From Roseovarius sp. (GTDB lineage: Bacteria; Pseudomonadota; Alphaproteobacteria; Rhodobacterales; Rhodobacteraceae), in the NCBI RefSeq assembly GCF_027019125.1, contig NZ_JALUXE010000034.1:372001-436000 (forward strand): DNA of 64,000 bases, in the 5' to 3' direction. Shown here one piece after another: positions 16,844 to 26,531 of this stretch. Both the position numbers and the translations under genes were made by a program. Position 1 is the stretch's first letter; each line of letters opens with the position of its first letter. The notes below the pieces were generated by a model, which was not told the origin of the DNA, ran no database searches, and saw only the letters and a program-made list of their open reading frames with translations.

Positions 16844-17734
16844 ATGCGCCGCTTTGCCCTGATATTCCTGCCCTACATCTGGCTTCTGGCGCTGTTTCTG
16901 GTGCCGTTCCTGATCGTGCTCAAGATCAGCCTGAGCGATATTGCCACCGCCATTCCGCCCTACACACCCACCCTGGATTTCTCGCAAGGGTGGCAGGGCA
17001 TCAAGGCGTTTTTCGGCGCGCTGGATTTCGAGAACTTCGCTTTTCTGACCACCGATGATCTCTATTGGAAATCCTATATTTCCTCGCTTCAGATTGCGTT
17101 CTTCGCCACGCTTCTGACGCTTTTGGTGGGCTACCCCATTGCCTATGGCATGGCCAATGCGCCGGATCACTGGCGCCCGACCCTGATGATGCTGGTGATC
17201 CTGCCGTTCTGGACCAGCTTTCTCATCCGCGTCTATTCGTGGATGGGCATCCTCTCGACCGAGGGGTATCTCAATCAGGTGCTTTTGAAATTCGGTGTGA
17301 TTTCCGAGCCGTTGATCATCCTCAACACGCCAACGGCGGTCTATATCGGCATCGTCTATACCTATCTGCCGTTCATGATCCTGCCGATCTATTCCGCGCT
17401 TGAGCGGATGGATGGGTCTTTGTTGGAAGCGGCCGAAGATCTGGGCTGTTCGCGCCTTACGGCCTTTTGGCTGATCACCGTGCCCCTGTCGCGGACCGGC
17501 ATCATCGCTGGCTGTTTTCTGGTGTTCATCCCGGTCATCGGCGAGTTTGTTATTCCCTCGCTTCTGGGCGGCTCGCAGACCCTGATGATTGGCAAGGTGT
17601 TGTGGGAAGAGTTCTTCAACAACCGTGATTGGCCGGTGGCTAGTGCGGTGGCGGTCGTGCTGCTGCTGATCCTGATCATTCCCATCGTGCTCTTTCAGCG
17701 CAACGAACAAAAGCAGCGGGAGGCCGAAGAATGA
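16844..17734 (+). CDS. potH: Polyamine ABC transporter, permease 1
   Basis: A 296-residue inner-membrane permease with six hydrophobic segments. The first is LIFLPYIWLLALFLVPFL near the N-terminus. The coupling-helix (EAA) motif is LLEAAEDLGCSRLTAFWLITVPLS at about residues 193-216. It forms the channel with PotI. It starts 5 bases after potG (GGGTAGGGGG upstream) and its stop overlaps the potI start (ATGA), so the two permeases are translationally coupled. Confidence 0.93.
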   Translation: MRRFALIFLPYIWLLALFLVPFLIVLKISLSDIATAIPPYTPTLDFSQGWQGIKAFFGALDFENFAFLTTDDLYWKSYISSLQIAFFATLLTLLVGYPIAYGMANAPDHWRPTLMMLVILPFWTSFLIRVYSWMGILSTEGYLNQVLLKFGVISEPLIILNTPTAVYIGIVYTYLPFMILPIYSALERMDGSLLEAAEDLGCSRLTAFWLITVPLSRTGIIAGCFLVFIPVIGEFVIPSLLGGSQTLMIGKVLWEEFFNNRDWPVASAVAVVLLLILIIPIVLFQRNEQKQREAEE

Positions 17735-18546
17735 GACGGCTCACATGGTTCAATGCCACGTCGCTTACGCTTGGGTTTGCGTTTCTCTACCTGCCGATGA
17801 TCATTCTGATCACCTATAGCTTCAACGAATCCAAGCTGGTGACGGTCTGGGCCGGATTCTCGACCAAGTGGTATGGCGAACTGTTCAACAACCAGTCGTT
17901 CCTCGATGCGGCCTGGGTGACGGTCAAGGTGGCGGTTGCCTCTTCGACCATTGCCACGATCCTGGGCACCATGGCGGCGCTGGTGCTGGTGCGCGCCGGG
18001 CGATTCTATGGTCGCACGCTGTTTTCCGGCATGATCTATGCGCCCCTGGTGATGCCAGAGGTGATTACGGGCCTGTCTCTCTTGCTGCTGTTCATCGGGA
18101 TCGGGCTGGATCGCGGGATTTTCACCATCATTCTCGCGCATACCACCTTTTCGATGTGTTTCGTCTCGGTCGTTGTCTCTTCGCGCCTTGTGACCTTTGA
18201 TCGTTCGCTGGAAGAGGCGGCGCTTGATCTGGGGTGCTCGCCTTTCGATGCCTTTCGGCTTGTCACCCTGCCGATCATCGCGCCTGCGGTGATCTCGGGC
18301 TGGCTCTTGGCCTTTACCCTGTCGCTCGATGACCTCGTGATCGCCAGCTTTACCGCCGGTCCCTCGGCCACCACGCTTCCGATCAAGATCTGGTCGGCGG
18401 TCCGTCTTGGGGTGTCGCCCGAGATCAACGCGCTCTCGACGATCATGATCGGGATCGTCGCGGTCGGGGTCATCTCTGCCTCGCTGATCACGAAACGGGC
18501 GTCCCTGCGCCAGCAAGCCGACGAACGCGCCGCCGTGCACGCATGA
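17731..18546 (+). CDS. potI: Polyamine ABC transporter, permease 2
   Basis: A 271-residue inner-membrane permease with six hydrophobic segments. The N-terminal words YLPMIILITYSFNESKL are typical of PotC/PotI, and the EAA loop reads LEEAALDLGCSPFDAFRLVTLP at about residues 160-181. It pairs with PotH. It overlaps potH and puuB by 4 bases each (ATGA), so importer and catabolic enzyme are made together. Confidence 0.93.
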   Translation: MRRLTWFNATSLTLGFAFLYLPMIILITYSFNESKLVTVWAGFSTKWYGELFNNQSFLDAAWVTVKVAVASSTIATILGTMAALVLVRAGRFYGRTLFSGMIYAPLVMPEVITGLSLLLLFIGIGLDRGIFTIILAHTTFSMCFVSVVVSSRLVTFDRSLEEAALDLGCSPFDAFRLVTLPIIAPAVISGWLLAFTLSLDDLVIASFTAGPSATTLPIKIWSAVRLGVSPEINALSTIMIGIVAVGVISASLITKRASLRQQADERAAVHA

Positions 18547-19868
18547 CCTGCGTTTTTCCGGCCCATACCTATGGCGAGGGACCAAGGGCGCACGGCTATT
18601 GGCAGACCACGGCAGAGATGCCTGATTTTCCGCGTGCAGAGGGCGAGATCACTTGTGATGTCGCGGTGATCGGCGCGGGGTTCACCGGCCTTTCGGCGGC
18701 CCTGCATCTGGCCGAGGCGGGGCAGGATGTGCGCGTGTTCGAGGCCGAAACACCCGCTTGGGGCGCCTCGGGGCGCAATGGCGGGTTTTGCTGTCTCGGT
18801 GGCTCTGCGGCATCGGATACGATGCTGCGCAAGATGCATGGCGAACCTGCCCGCCGCGAATACCGGCAGAGCGAGGCTGAGGCGGTGCGCTTTACCCGCG
18901 CCCTGATCGACGCCCATGGGATCGTGCCTGACATCCATTCCGATGGCGAGACCGTGCTGGCGCATACGCCCAAGGCGGCCGCAGGCTTTGCCGAGCGTGC
19001 CGCGCGGATCAAGGCCGATTACGGGGTTACGCCCAGGTTCATTCCCGGTTCCGAGCTAACCCAGATGGGGATGAAGGGGCCGTTCTACGCGGCGCTCACC
19101 ACGCCCCTCGGAGTGGCGCTCAATCCGTTCAAATACACGCTTGGTCTGGCCGATGCCGCAAGGCGCGCCGGTGCCCGTATCTATGCCCATTCACGCGTTA
19201 CCAGCATCAGCCAGACCAGAGGCTTTACCCTCGCCACGCCACAGGCGCGGATCACCGCCCGCCGCCTGATCGTGGCCACCAATGGCTATTCCTCGGATGA
19301 CCTGCCTGGGTGGATGCGCGCGCGCTATATTCCGACGCAGTCGAACGCCATCGTCACCCGCCCCCTGACCGAAGATGAACTGGCGGCCCAAGGCTGGACC
19401 ACGCGGCAGATGTGCTATGACGATCGCTTTTTCCTGCATTATTTTCGCCTGATGCCCGACAATCGTATGCTCTTTGGCATGCGCGGCGGGCTCTTTAGCT
19501 CGCCCGGGTTCGATGCCCGGATGCACCGCACCATACGGCGGCATTTCGAGGCGATGTTTCCCGCCTGGGCGCATGTCGAAACGCCGTATAGCTGGAATGG
19601 CCTCTTGTCCCTCGCGCCTGATCTGACGCCCTATGCCGGGCCGATCCCCGATATGCCGGGGGCCTTTACCGGCCTGTCCTATCACGGCAATGGCGTGGCG
19701 ATGGCGAGCTATGCCGGGGGGATCCTTGCCGATCTGGCGATGGACCGGACCCCGCGCACCCTCTACCCCGAGATCATGCGCAAGCCGCCGCGCAAATGGC
19801 CGCTGGGACGGTTCCGGCGTGCGATGCTCTGGCCGCCCTATGCCCTGGCCACACTGACCGGCGGATGA
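18543..19868 (+). CDS. puuB: FAD-dependent amine oxidoreductase, probable gamma-glutamylputrescine oxidase
   Basis: A 441-residue DAO-family flavoenzyme. The FAD motif CDVAVIGAGFTGLSAALHLAEAG spans about residues 38-60, GRNGGFC at about 78-84 follows, and the C-terminal motif GLSYHGNGVAMASYAGG binds FAD. PuuB oxidises gamma-glutamylputrescine in the Puu pathway, and the preceding importer supports a polyamine substrate. No glutamylputrescine synthetase gene lies in the window, so a related amine is possible. It overlaps potI by 4 bases and ends one base before the convergent DMT exporter gene. Confidence 0.83.
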   Translation: MTCVFPAHTYGEGPRAHGYWQTTAEMPDFPRAEGEITCDVAVIGAGFTGLSAALHLAEAGQDVRVFEAETPAWGASGRNGGFCCLGGSAASDTMLRKMHGEPARREYRQSEAEAVRFTRALIDAHGIVPDIHSDGETVLAHTPKAAAGFAERAARIKADYGVTPRFIPGSELTQMGMKGPFYAALTTPLGVALNPFKYTLGLADAARRAGARIYAHSRVTSISQTRGFTLATPQARITARRLIVATNGYSSDDLPGWMRARYIPTQSNAIVTRPLTEDELAAQGWTTRQMCYDDRFFLHYFRLMPDNRMLFGMRGGLFSSPGFDARMHRTIRRHFEAMFPAWAHVETPYSWNGLLSLAPDLTPYAGPIPDMPGAFTGLSYHGNGVAMASYAGGILADLAMDRTPRTLYPEIMRKPPRKWPLGRFRRAMLWPPYALATLTGG

Positions 19869-19869
19869 G

Positions 19870-20790
19870 TCATTCGGGCGTGCGGGCCGAGCGCGCCTTG
19901 TTCCGCCTTATGCCCAGTTGCCGTTCGCGCAAGATGATGAGAATTCCCGCCAGGATGACCAGAGATGCGCCCGTCAGCATGGCGCGCGTCGGCACCTCGT
20001 CAAAGATGAAATAGCCGATGCCAAGCGCAAAGAGGATCGAGGCATAATCGAACGGGGCCACCACGCTGGCATCCGCAAAGCGGTAGGAGGAGGTCAGGAA
20101 AATCTGACCAAGCCCACCCAAAAGCCCCGCCATGACTAGCAGCCCGAACTCGGGCCCCGAGGGTATGACCCAGCCGAACGGGATCGTCAGGAGGGACAGA
20201 AGCGTCGAGGTGATCGAGAAGTAGAACACGATGGCGCTGGTTTCCTCGGTTTGCACCAGCTTGCGCACGTAGATCTGTGCAAGTGCTGCGCAGATCGCCC
20301 CCGTGAGGGCCAGCATCGCGCCAACCGCCTGCATGGTTTCCATCGTCGGCCCGCTGAGCGCCGTCAGGCGGGGGGCCAGAACGATGAGCACCCCACCAAG
20401 CCCGAGCGCCACCGCGCCGATGCGCACAACGCCCACCTGCTCGTTGAGAAACATCGCGGCGAAGATCACCACCAGGAGCGGCGCGGCATAGCCGAGCGCC
20501 GTCACCTCGGGCAGGGGTAGCAAGCCGAGCGCGGCAAAACCCAGACCCATCGCCGCGGTGCCGACGAACCCCCGCCAGAAATGATTGAGCGGCGAGGTGG
20601 CCTTGAGCCCGGTGCGCAGATCGCCGCGCAGGGCCAGCCACAAGAGGATCACGGGAATGGCAAAGAACGAGCGGAAGAACACCGCCTCGCCCGGCGGCAC
20701 ATGCGCCGCCGTGGCCTTGATCAGCGATGACATGGTGATGAAGAGCATCACCGAAATGAGTTTGAGCGATATTCCCGTCAGAGGGCGCAT
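19870..20790 (-). CDS. EamA/DMT-family inner-membrane exporter
   Basis: A 306-residue protein with ten hydrophobic segments in two EamA repeats (about residues 6-140 and 155-290). The first repeat has HVPPGEAVFFRSFFAIP and the second SYRFADASVVAPFDYASILFA, both common in the RhaT/YdcZ-like branch of Rhodobacterales. The substrate cannot be told from sequence; metabolites or amino acids are usual. It is transcribed leftward, convergent with puuB. It lies 30 bases downstream of msrA on the same strand, so it may share that transcript. Confidence 0.85.
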   Translation of the reverse strand: MRPLTGISLKLISVMLFITMSSLIKATAAHVPPGEAVFFRSFFAIPVILLWLALRGDLRTGLKATSPLNHFWRGFVGTAAMGLGFAALGLLPLPEVTALGYAAPLLVVIFAAMFLNEQVGVVRIGAVALGLGGVLIVLAPRLTALSGPTMETMQAVGAMLALTGAICAALAQIYVRKLVQTEETSAIVFYFSITSTLLSLLTIPFGWVIPSGPEFGLLVMAGLLGGLGQIFLTSSYRFADASVVAPFDYASILFALGIGYFIFDEVPTRAMLTGASLVILAGILIILRERQLGIRRNKARSARTPE

Positions 20791-20820
20791 GGTCCTGGCT
20801 CCTACGCCCTCTGTTCGATG

Positions 20821-21333
20821 TCAGGCGTCGGTTTCTGCGGCCTTGCGCGGCAGCACCCAATCGGCGCGCGGAAAGTGGCAGGTATAGCCCTGAGGGAACC
20901 GCTTGAGATAATCCTGATGCTCGGGCTCTGCTTCCCAGAAATCCCCGACCGGCTCTACCTCGGTCACGACCTTGCCGGGCCACAGACCGCTGGCCTCGAC
21001 ATCGGCAATGGTGCGCAGCGCTTCGGCCTTTTGCGCATCGTCGCAATAATAGATCGCCGAGCGATAGCTCAGCCCGATGTCATTGCCCTGCCGGTTCACC
21101 GTGGTCGGATCATGGATCTGGAAGAAGAATTCGAGCAACCGCCGATAGCTGATGCGCGCCGGATCAAAGAAGATCTCGATTCCCTCGGCATGCGTCCCAT
21201 GATTGCGATAGGTGGCATGCGCCACATCGCCGCCCGTATATCCCACGCGGGTCGAAATCACGCCCGGCAGCTTGCGGATCAGATCCTGCATGCCCCAGAA
21301 ACATCCCCCCGCCAGAACGGCGCGTTCGCTCAT
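20821..21333 (-). CDS. msrA: Peptide methionine-S-sulfoxide reductase MsrA
   Basis: A 170-residue enzyme that repairs the S epimer of methionine sulfoxide. The catalytic motif AGGCFWG is at residues 7-13, with [25 protein letters not shown] and [15 protein letters not shown] following as in the family. The ATG at 21333 overlaps the msrB stop (ATGA), so msrB and msrA are coupled; the longer upstream reading is not used. No signal peptide is visible, so it is cytoplasmic. Confidence 0.95.
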   Translation of the reverse strand: MSERAVLAGGCFWGMQDLIRKLPGVISTRVGYTGGDVAHATYRNHGTHAEGIEIFFDPARISYRRLLEFFFQIHDPTTVNRQGNDIGLSYRSAIYYCDDAQKAEALRTIADVEASGLWPGKVVTEVEPVGDFWEAEPEHQDYLKRFPQGYTCHFPRADWVLPRKAAETDA

Positions 21334-21803
21334 GTCACATCCTCCACCTGATCGAGATACGCCCCGTATCCCTCTGCTTCCATGTCGTCGCGATGAATGA
21401 ATCGCAGGCTTGCCGAGTTGATGCAATAGCGCAGGCCGCCCCGATCACGCGGTCCGTCCGGAAAGACATGTCCCAGATGGCTGTCACCATGGGTGCTGCG
21501 CACTTCGGTCCGGATCATGCCAAGGGTGAAATCGTGCAACTCCTTCACATGCGCGGGTTCAAGCGGTTTGGTGAAACTGGGCCAGCCGCAGCCGGATTCG
21601 TATTTGTCCGAACTTGCAAAGAGCGGCTCGCCGCTGACGATATCCACGTAAATCCCCGGTTCCTTGTTGTGCAGGTATTTGCCGGTGCCGGGATGCTCTG
21701 TGCCGTTTCTTTGTGTTACCCGGAATTCCTCGGGGCTGAGAGCCGCGATTTTTTCCGGCGTCTTGTGATATTGGGTCACGTCTGCGCCTCCTGTGATGGT
21801 CAC
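21330..21803 (-). CDS. msrB: Peptide methionine-R-sulfoxide reductase MsrB
   Basis: A 157-residue enzyme that repairs the R epimer of methionine sulfoxide. The motifs SGCGWPSF (about residue 72), [10 protein letters not shown] (about 110) and [11 protein letters not shown] (about 126, catalytic Cys) are intact. The two CxxC pairs that bind zinc in many MsrB proteins are absent, so this is the zinc-free form. It is the first gene of the leftward msrB-msrA pair. The start could be the ATG at 21803 or the GTG eight codons in (start of [11 protein letters not shown]). Confidence 0.94.
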   Translation of the reverse strand: MTITGGADVTQYHKTPEKIAALSPEEFRVTQRNGTEHPGTGKYLHNKEPGIYVDIVSGEPLFASSDKYESGCGWPSFTKPLEPAHVKELHDFTLGMIRTEVRSTHGDSHLGHVFPDGPRDRGGLRYCINSASLRFIHRDDMEAEGYGAYLDQVEDVT

Positions 21804-21899
21804 ATGCTATCAGATGGATCGGCGGCGGAAAAATCAAATAGCGGGCGCGGTGATCCGGTGATCACAAAGTCGCGTATTCCATCGAAACAGGAGGATACC

Positions 21900-22418
21900 A
21901 TGCGGTTCATCGCTATCTTGTTTGCGAGTCTCGTCGCGCTGCCGGCCGTGGCGCTCGATCTTGATACGCCCTTTGGCAATATCGACGGGGGCGAAATCCG
22001 GCTCTCGGATTGGGCGGGTCAGCCGGTGCTGGTGGTCAATACGGCCTCGCGTTGCGGGTTTACCCCGCAGTATGACGGGCTTCAGTCGCTGTATGATGCC
22101 TATCGCGACCGTGGTTTGGTGGTGCTTGCCGTGCCCTCGGACGATTTCCGGCAAGAGCTGTCGAGCGAGGCGGAGGTCAAGGAATTCTGCGAGGTCAATT
22201 TCGGGCTTGATATTCCGATGACCACGATCACCTCGGTGCGGGGGGAGGCGGCGCATCCGTTCTATGCCTCGGTTCTGGCCGAGACCGGGTTTGCGCCCAG
22301 CTGGAACTTCAACAAGGTTCTCATCACCCCAGAGGGTGAGGTCGCGGGCACATGGGGATCGACCACGCGACCGACCGCGGGGGCGATCACGAGAAAAGTC
22401 GAGGCGATGCTGAACTGA
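21900..22418 (+). CDS. Exported glutathione peroxidase-family protein
   Basis: A 172-residue thiol peroxidase. A signal peptide at 1-19 (cleavage at AVA-L) predicts a periplasmic location, less common for this family. The peroxidatic cysteine is in NTASRCGFTPQY (about residue 53), and the family words WNFNKVLITPEGE follow near the end. A second cysteine (EFCEVNFG, about 99) can be the resolving one, as in thioredoxin-dependent members. CAGGAGG precedes the ATG. It is divergent from msrB, so this spot collects three oxidative-damage functions. Confidence 0.88.
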   Translation: MRFIAILFASLVALPAVALDLDTPFGNIDGGEIRLSDWAGQPVLVVNTASRCGFTPQYDGLQSLYDAYRDRGLVVLAVPSDDFRQELSSEAEVKEFCEVNFGLDIPMTTITSVRGEAAHPFYASVLAETGFAPSWNFNKVLITPEGEVAGTWGSTTRPTAGAITRKVEAMLN

Positions 22419-22455
22419 GCGGTCGCCAAGGTCGTCAAACCATGTGGCTATCAAG

Positions 22456-22545
22456 AAAATCAAAACCCCGGTGTTTCCACCGGGGTATGATTGGCGTGCA
22501 GAACGTGAGTGATGGTGCCGCCAATGGCAGAAAACCAAAACCAGA
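22456..22545 (-). ncRNA. Candidate small RNA with its own promoter and terminator
   Basis: On the minus strand a -10-like TATACT (22552-22557) is preceded by GCGACA (22576-22581) at 18 bases. About 20 bases after the expected start comes a 7-base-pair stem (22519-22525 with 22490-22496). Three bases later follows a perfect 9-base-pair GC-rich stem with a 4-base loop (22478-22486 with 22465-22473) and the T-rich tail TTTTGATTTTCTT. The form is that of a small trans-acting RNA of about 85-90 bases. The alternative is a backup terminator for pnp. There is no similarity evidence. Confidence 0.35.
22465..22486 (-). terminator. Rho-independent terminator (minus strand)
   Basis: ACCCCGGTG/CACCGGGGT is a perfect 9-base-pair stem with a 4-base loop, and the T-rich tail lies on the minus-strand side. 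It ends the candidate small RNA or backs up the pnp terminator. Confidence 0.7.
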
Positions 22546-22676
22546 GACACAAGTATACCTATCCACAAGGATAGATGTCGCAGACAGGGGCGCGATTTTC
22601 ATGGGGAATACCGTGCATTCACGCCCCGTATGGAAATCCATACCTCTTACGTTGCAAAGCCCGGTCGCATGAAAAA

Positions 22677-22700
22677 GGCCCCGGCGTTTCCACCGGGGCC
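22677..22700 (-). terminator. Rho-independent terminator of pnp
   Basis: GGCCCCGG/CCGGGGCC, 8 base pairs with an 8-base loop, then TTTTTC on the minus strand, 22 bases after the pnp stop. Confidence 0.85.
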
Positions 22701-22722
22701 TGATTTGATCTGAAAAGATGCC

Positions 22723-24864
22723 TTATTCGGCTTCTTTCTCGGCCTTCTCTGGCACGATCTCTTCGCCGGTCACTTGATCGACAACCTTCATCGACAGGCG
22801 CACCTTGCCGCGATCGTCAAAGCCCAGGAGCTTGACCTTCACGTCCTGACCTTCCTTGAGCACGTCGCTGGGGTGGTTCAGGCGGCGGTTCTCGATCTGG
22901 CTGACATGGACCAGACCGTCGCGCTTGCCAAAGAAATTGACGAAAGCACCGAAATCCACGAGCTTGACGACTTTGCCGTCATAGATCTTGCCTTCTTCCG
23001 GCTCTGCCACGATCGACCAGATCATGTCATAGGCCTTTTTGATCGACTCGCCGTTCGGAGAGGCGATCTTGATGATACCCTCGTCGTTGATATCGACCTT
23101 GGCCCCGGACACTTCGACGATCTCGCGGATCACCTTGCCGCCCGACCCGATGACTTCGCGGATCTTGTCGGTGGGAATCTGCATGGTCTCGATGCGCGGT
23201 GCGTGAACGCTGAATTCTGCCGCACCCGACAGCGCCTTGTTCATCTCGCCGAGGATGTGCAGACGACCGGCCTTGGCCTGTTCCAGCGCCTTTTTCATGA
23301 TCTCGGGCGTGATGCCCGCAACCTTGATGTCCATCTGGAGCGAGGTGATGCCCTCGGCGGTGCCAGCCACCTTGAAATCCATGTCGCCCAGGTGATCTTC
23401 ATCGCCCAGAATATCCGACAGGATCGCAAAAGAGCCGTCTTCTTCGAGCACGAGGCCCATGGCCACACCCGCGACCGAGGTCTTGAGCGGCACGCCCGCA
23501 TCCATCATCGACAGCGAACCGCCGCAGACCGAAGCCATGGACGAAGAGCCGTTCGATTCGGTGATCTCGGACACCAGGCGGATCGTGTAGGGGAAATCGG
23601 TGGCCGGCGGCAGAACCGCCTGAAGCGCGCGCCATGCAAGTTTGCCATGGCCGATTTCACGACGACCCGGAGCGCCAACGCGCCCGGCCTCGCCCACCGA
23701 ATAGGGGGGGAAGTTGTAATGCAGCAGGAAGTTCGATTTGAAGTTCCCGTGCAGCGCGTCGATGAACTGTTCGTCGTCGCCGGTGCCGAGCGTGGTCACG
23801 ACCAGCGCTTGCGTTTCGCCGCGTGTGAAGAGCGACGAACCATGGGTGCGCGGCAGAAGGCCGGTTTCGCAGACGATGGGGCGAATCTCGTCCAGACGAC
23901 GCCCGTCGATCCGGTTGCCATTCTTGACCACATCGCCACGCAGAACCGCCGATTCCAGCTTCTTGAACGCGGAACCGAGGTTTTCGTCGGCCAGTTGCTC
24001 TTCGCTCAACTTGGCCTTGATCGCTTCGCGGGCGGCGGAAATCGCATGGGTGCGTTCCTGCTTGTCGCGAATGGCGAAGGCGGCGCGCATCTGCTCTTCA
24101 CCCGCCGCTTTCACAGCCGCGTAGAGATCCGAGTAATCCGGCGGGGTGAAGTCGAAGGGTTCCTTGGCACATTCTTCGGCCAGGGAGATGATCAGGTCGC
24201 AGACCGGCTTGATCTGTTCATGGGCAAAGGTGACGGCGCCCAGCATTTCCTCTTCGGTCAGCTCGTAGGCCTCGGATTCGACCATCATCACGGCGTCTTT
24301 GGTGCCGGCGACGACCAGATCGAGCCGCTGCTCGGGGTTGTTGCGCAGATCGTGCATGTCGTCGATCTCGGGGTTGAGGATATATTCCCCATCCACGAAA
24401 CCCACGCGGCAGCCGGCAATCGGGCCCATGAAGGGCGCGCCCGAAATCGTCAGCGCCGCCGAGGTTGCGATCATCGCAACGATGTCGGGGTCATTGACGA
24501 GGTCGTGGCTGAGCACGGTGCACATCACCAGCGTTTCATTCTTGAAGCCGGGCACGAACAGCGGGCGGATCGGACGGTCGATCAGGCGCGCGGTCAGCGT
24601 TTCCTTTTCCGACGGACGCGCCTCGCGCTTGAAAAAGCCGCCAGGCACCTTGCCGGCTGCATAGTATTTCTCTTGATAATGCACGGTCAGCGGAAAGAAA
24701 TCCTGACCGGGTTTTGCCTCTTTGGCAAAGGTCACGTTGGCCATGACCGAGGTCTCGCCAAGCGTGGCAATAACCGTCCCGTCCGCCTGACGGGCGATTT
24801 TGCCAGTTTCCAGAGTGAGGGTTTCCTCCCCCCACTGCATCGATTTTTTCGTCTCTTTGAACAT
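22723..24864 (-). CDS. pnp: Polyribonucleotide nucleotidyltransferase (PNPase)
   Basis: A 713-residue 3'-5' phosphorolytic exoribonuclease of the RNA degradosome. Two RNase PH domains (about 1-215 and 310-545), a KH domain with [11 protein letters not shown] (about 562-572) and an S1 domain (about 620-690, starting [17 protein letters not shown]) are in order. The ATG at 24864 follows TAGGAAACGTG. The longer upstream reading is excluded because it runs through the leader. rpsO lies upstream on the same strand, as in most bacteria, separated by a terminator. Confidence 0.97.
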   Translation of the reverse strand: MFKETKKSMQWGEETLTLETGKIARQADGTVIATLGETSVMANVTFAKEAKPGQDFFPLTVHYQEKYYAAGKVPGGFFKREARPSEKETLTARLIDRPIRPLFVPGFKNETLVMCTVLSHDLVNDPDIVAMIATSAALTISGAPFMGPIAGCRVGFVDGEYILNPEIDDMHDLRNNPEQRLDLVVAGTKDAVMMVESEAYELTEEEMLGAVTFAHEQIKPVCDLIISLAEECAKEPFDFTPPDYSDLYAAVKAAGEEQMRAAFAIRDKQERTHAISAAREAIKAKLSEEQLADENLGSAFKKLESAVLRGDVVKNGNRIDGRRLDEIRPIVCETGLLPRTHGSSLFTRGETQALVVTTLGTGDDEQFIDALHGNFKSNFLLHYNFPPYSVGEAGRVGAPGRREIGHGKLAWRALQAVLPPATDFPYTIRLVSEITESNGSSSMASVCGGSLSMMDAGVPLKTSVAGVAMGLVLEEDGSFAILSDILGDEDHLGDMDFKVAGTAEGITSLQMDIKVAGITPEIMKKALEQAKAGRLHILGEMNKALSGAAEFSVHAPRIETMQIPTDKIREVIGSGGKVIREIVEVSGAKVDINDEGIIKIASPNGESIKKAYDMIWSIVAEPEEGKIYDGKVVKLVDFGAFVNFFGKRDGLVHVSQIENRRLNHPSDVLKEGQDVKVKLLGFDDRGKVRLSMKVVDQVTGEEIVPEKAEKEAE

Positions 24865-25003
24865 CACGTTTCCTAAGTTGGCCGGTCCGGGCGTATCCCG
24901 TCGGGCCCATTTGCATCCGGGGCCGCATTGCCCCGCGGCTTTTGGTTCTTCATCCTGCGTTCCCGGCAAAGCCGGACCGGGACAGCAATCGGATAATACG
25001 AAA

Positions 25004-25027
25004 ACCGCGCCCTTTTGGAGGCGCGGT
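25004..25027 (-). terminator. Terminator after rpsO, in the rpsO-pnp gap
   Basis: ACCGCGCC (25004-25011) and GGCGCGGT (25020-25027) pair perfectly with an 8-base loop, and TTTTCG follows on the minus strand, 8 bases after the rpsO stop. Some read-through into pnp would be expected, as in E. coli. Confidence 0.8.
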
Positions 25028-25035
25028 ATTTTGTC

Positions 25036-25305
25036 TTAGCGGCGGATACCGAGGCGCTTGATGAGGTCCTGATAACGGGCCTCATTCTTGCCCTTGAGGT
25101 AGTCCAGCAGTTTGCGGCGCTGTGCGACCATCATCAAGAGACCACGACGACCGTGGTTGTCTTTCTTGTGGGTCTTGAAATGCTCGGTCAGCGTGGTGAT
25201 CCGCGAGGTCAGGATCGCAATCTGCACTTCGGGCGAACCGGTGTCGCCTTCTTTGGTTGCGAATTCCTTGATAACGCGTTCTTTTTCTGCAGCAGTAATC
25301 GACAT
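25036..25305 (-). CDS. rpsO: 30S ribosomal protein S15
   Basis: An 89-residue protein of standard S15 length with the family words [15 protein letters not shown] (about 23-37), [16 protein letters not shown] (about 43-58) and [10 protein letters not shown]. It binds 16S rRNA at the central-domain junction. The ATG at 25305 follows AAGGAGACCCCG and gives the conserved MSITAAEKE start, so the longer reading is rejected. Confidence 0.98.
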   Translation of the reverse strand: MSITAAEKERVIKEFATKEGDTGSPEVQIAILTSRITTLTEHFKTHKKDNHGRRGLLMMVAQRRKLLDYLKGKNEARYQDLIKRLGIRR

Positions 25306-25460
25306 CGGGGTCTCCTTGCATAAAAGTGTCGGGCACAAGCCGGGATGTCGTCCAGCAAGGTCCATGGAATACCCTTGGGACCATGCCCAAAGGATACGCG
25401 CGTATAGGGGAAAAACCCTGAAATGGAAAGCGCGAATCGCGGGGGCCGGATCCTCTGCGG

Positions 25461-26447
25461 CTAGAGACCGCGGATCGCCGGCAGCGCCTCGCGTGGCAAG
25501 AGCGCGATATGGTCGAGTGTCAGACCCGCGGCATTGCCAACCGTAGCGATCTGCACGCCGTTCAGCAGCAGCGCCAGGGCTGCGTCGCCGTCAGGTTCCA
25601 GGCGCAGGGCGGGCGCATCGCCAGCCTCTGAATCGTAGAAAACGACAAGCCGGTCCTCTTCGGGGTGGAAATCGAGGATCTGCACCGGCTGACCCTCTGT
25701 GATCCAATCCCCGATCATCACAGTGTCGTCGCCCGGTCCCGAATCGACCAGATCCCCCTGGCCCGCGAGGATCAGATCACCCCCGCCGCCGCCATTGAGG
25801 AAATCGCTGTCGTCCGTATCGTCGAGCGTGATCGTTGCCGGATCATCGTGCAGTCCCACGATCACGTCTTTGCCCCAGCCGCCCCAGAGCGTGTCGCGCC
25901 CCGGACCCCCGTGCAGCGTGTCGTCGCCGATGTCGCCATGCAGCGCATCGTCGCCCGCATCCCCGCGCAAGTGATCGTTGCCGGCGCTGCCGACCATGCT
26001 GTCATCGCCATCGCCGCCGGATAGATCATCATCGCCATTGTGGCCAAAGAGGGTATCCGCGCCCGCGCCGCCGAAAAGGGCATCTGCCCCGTTTCCGCCG
26101 TGCAGAAGATCATCGCCGGTGTCGCCCGACACGCGATCATCGCCATCGCCGCCAAGCAGGATGTCATCCCCGGCACCGCCGGAGATCGTATCCTGCGCAC
26201 CCAAGCCGTTGATCTGGTCGTCCAGCGCGGTTCCGGTCAGGGTTTCGGATTGCACTGTTCCGCTTGTGATTTCCCCTTGGCCCGCGGGGGTATTGGGCCC
26301 GATCACGGTGTCCAGCAGATCCGGCGCGTCGTCGGTCGCTTGTGCCTCTGCGCGGTGATCCTCGGCGTCCTCGGACACAGGCTGTAAACCCACAAATGCC
26401 GCCGCGCCAACAGCAACCATGCCCAAAAGACCCGCAAACATCAGCAT
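25461..26447 (-). CDS. RTX-repeat calcium-binding protein with an N-terminal membrane segment
   Basis: A 328-residue protein. One hydrophobic segment near the N-terminus ([20 protein letters not shown]) is followed by a short acidic linker and about ten glycine/aspartate nonapeptides ([18 protein letters not shown] and so on, about residues 85-205). The last ~100 residues lack repeats and resemble the tail of other RTX proteins. The N-terminal segment suggests an anchor or an uncleaved signal rather than classical type I secretion. The start at 26447 is the nearest Met to the segment; a start at 26504 is possible. The role is unknown; calcium-dependent folding outside the cytoplasm is inferred from the repeats. 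Confidence 0.8.
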   Translation of the reverse strand: MLMFAGLLGMVAVGAAAFVGLQPVSEDAEDHRAEAQATDDAPDLLDTVIGPNTPAGQGEITSGTVQSETLTGTALDDQINGLGAQDTISGGAGDDILLGGDGDDRVSGDTGDDLLHGGNGADALFGGAGADTLFGHNGDDDLSGGDGDDSMVGSAGNDHLRGDAGDDALHGDIGDDTLHGGPGRDTLWGGWGKDVIVGLHDDPATITLDDTDDSDFLNGGGGGDLILAGQGDLVDSGPGDDTVMIGDWITEGQPVQILDFHPEEDRLVVFYDSEAGDAPALRLEPDGDAALALLLNGVQIATVGNAAGLTLDHIALLPREALPAIRGL

Positions 26448-26531
26448 CGCACGCCACTCACATAGACCCGCGATGATTAGCCCCCTGCTGCGCCCTTCTG
26501 GCAAATGTTTCCCGAATCTGTGGTTAACGCC

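Larger units (their letters stand above)
22419..22722. other. Intergenic stretch between convergent gpx and pnp: sRNA candidate and terminators
   Basis: No convincing protein gene. It holds the pnp terminator (22677-22700), a perfect 7-2-7 palindrome (GTATGGA/TCCATAC, 22628-22643), a hairpin (CTATCC/GGATAG, 22559-22574), a long-loop stem (ATTGGCG/CGCCAAT, 22490-22525) and a second terminator on the minus strand (22465-22486). Confidence 0.6.

Noticed and set aside
22435..22641. A 68-codon frame on the minus strand with AAGAGG before its ATG
   Set aside because: It runs through the stem and T-rich tail of a terminator before its stop and is not protein-like, so the structured-RNA reading is preferred.
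22774..24876. A 700-codon open frame antisense to pnp
   Set aside because: It mirrors pnp almost exactly, a by-product of high GC codon use. Its translation is His/Asp/Gly-rich without any family motif, while the other strand is clearly PNPase.
25860..26200. Short GC-rich DNA repeats that look like an array
   Set aside because: They encode the RTX nonapeptides in frame. There are no fixed repeats with unique spacers, so it is not a CRISPR.
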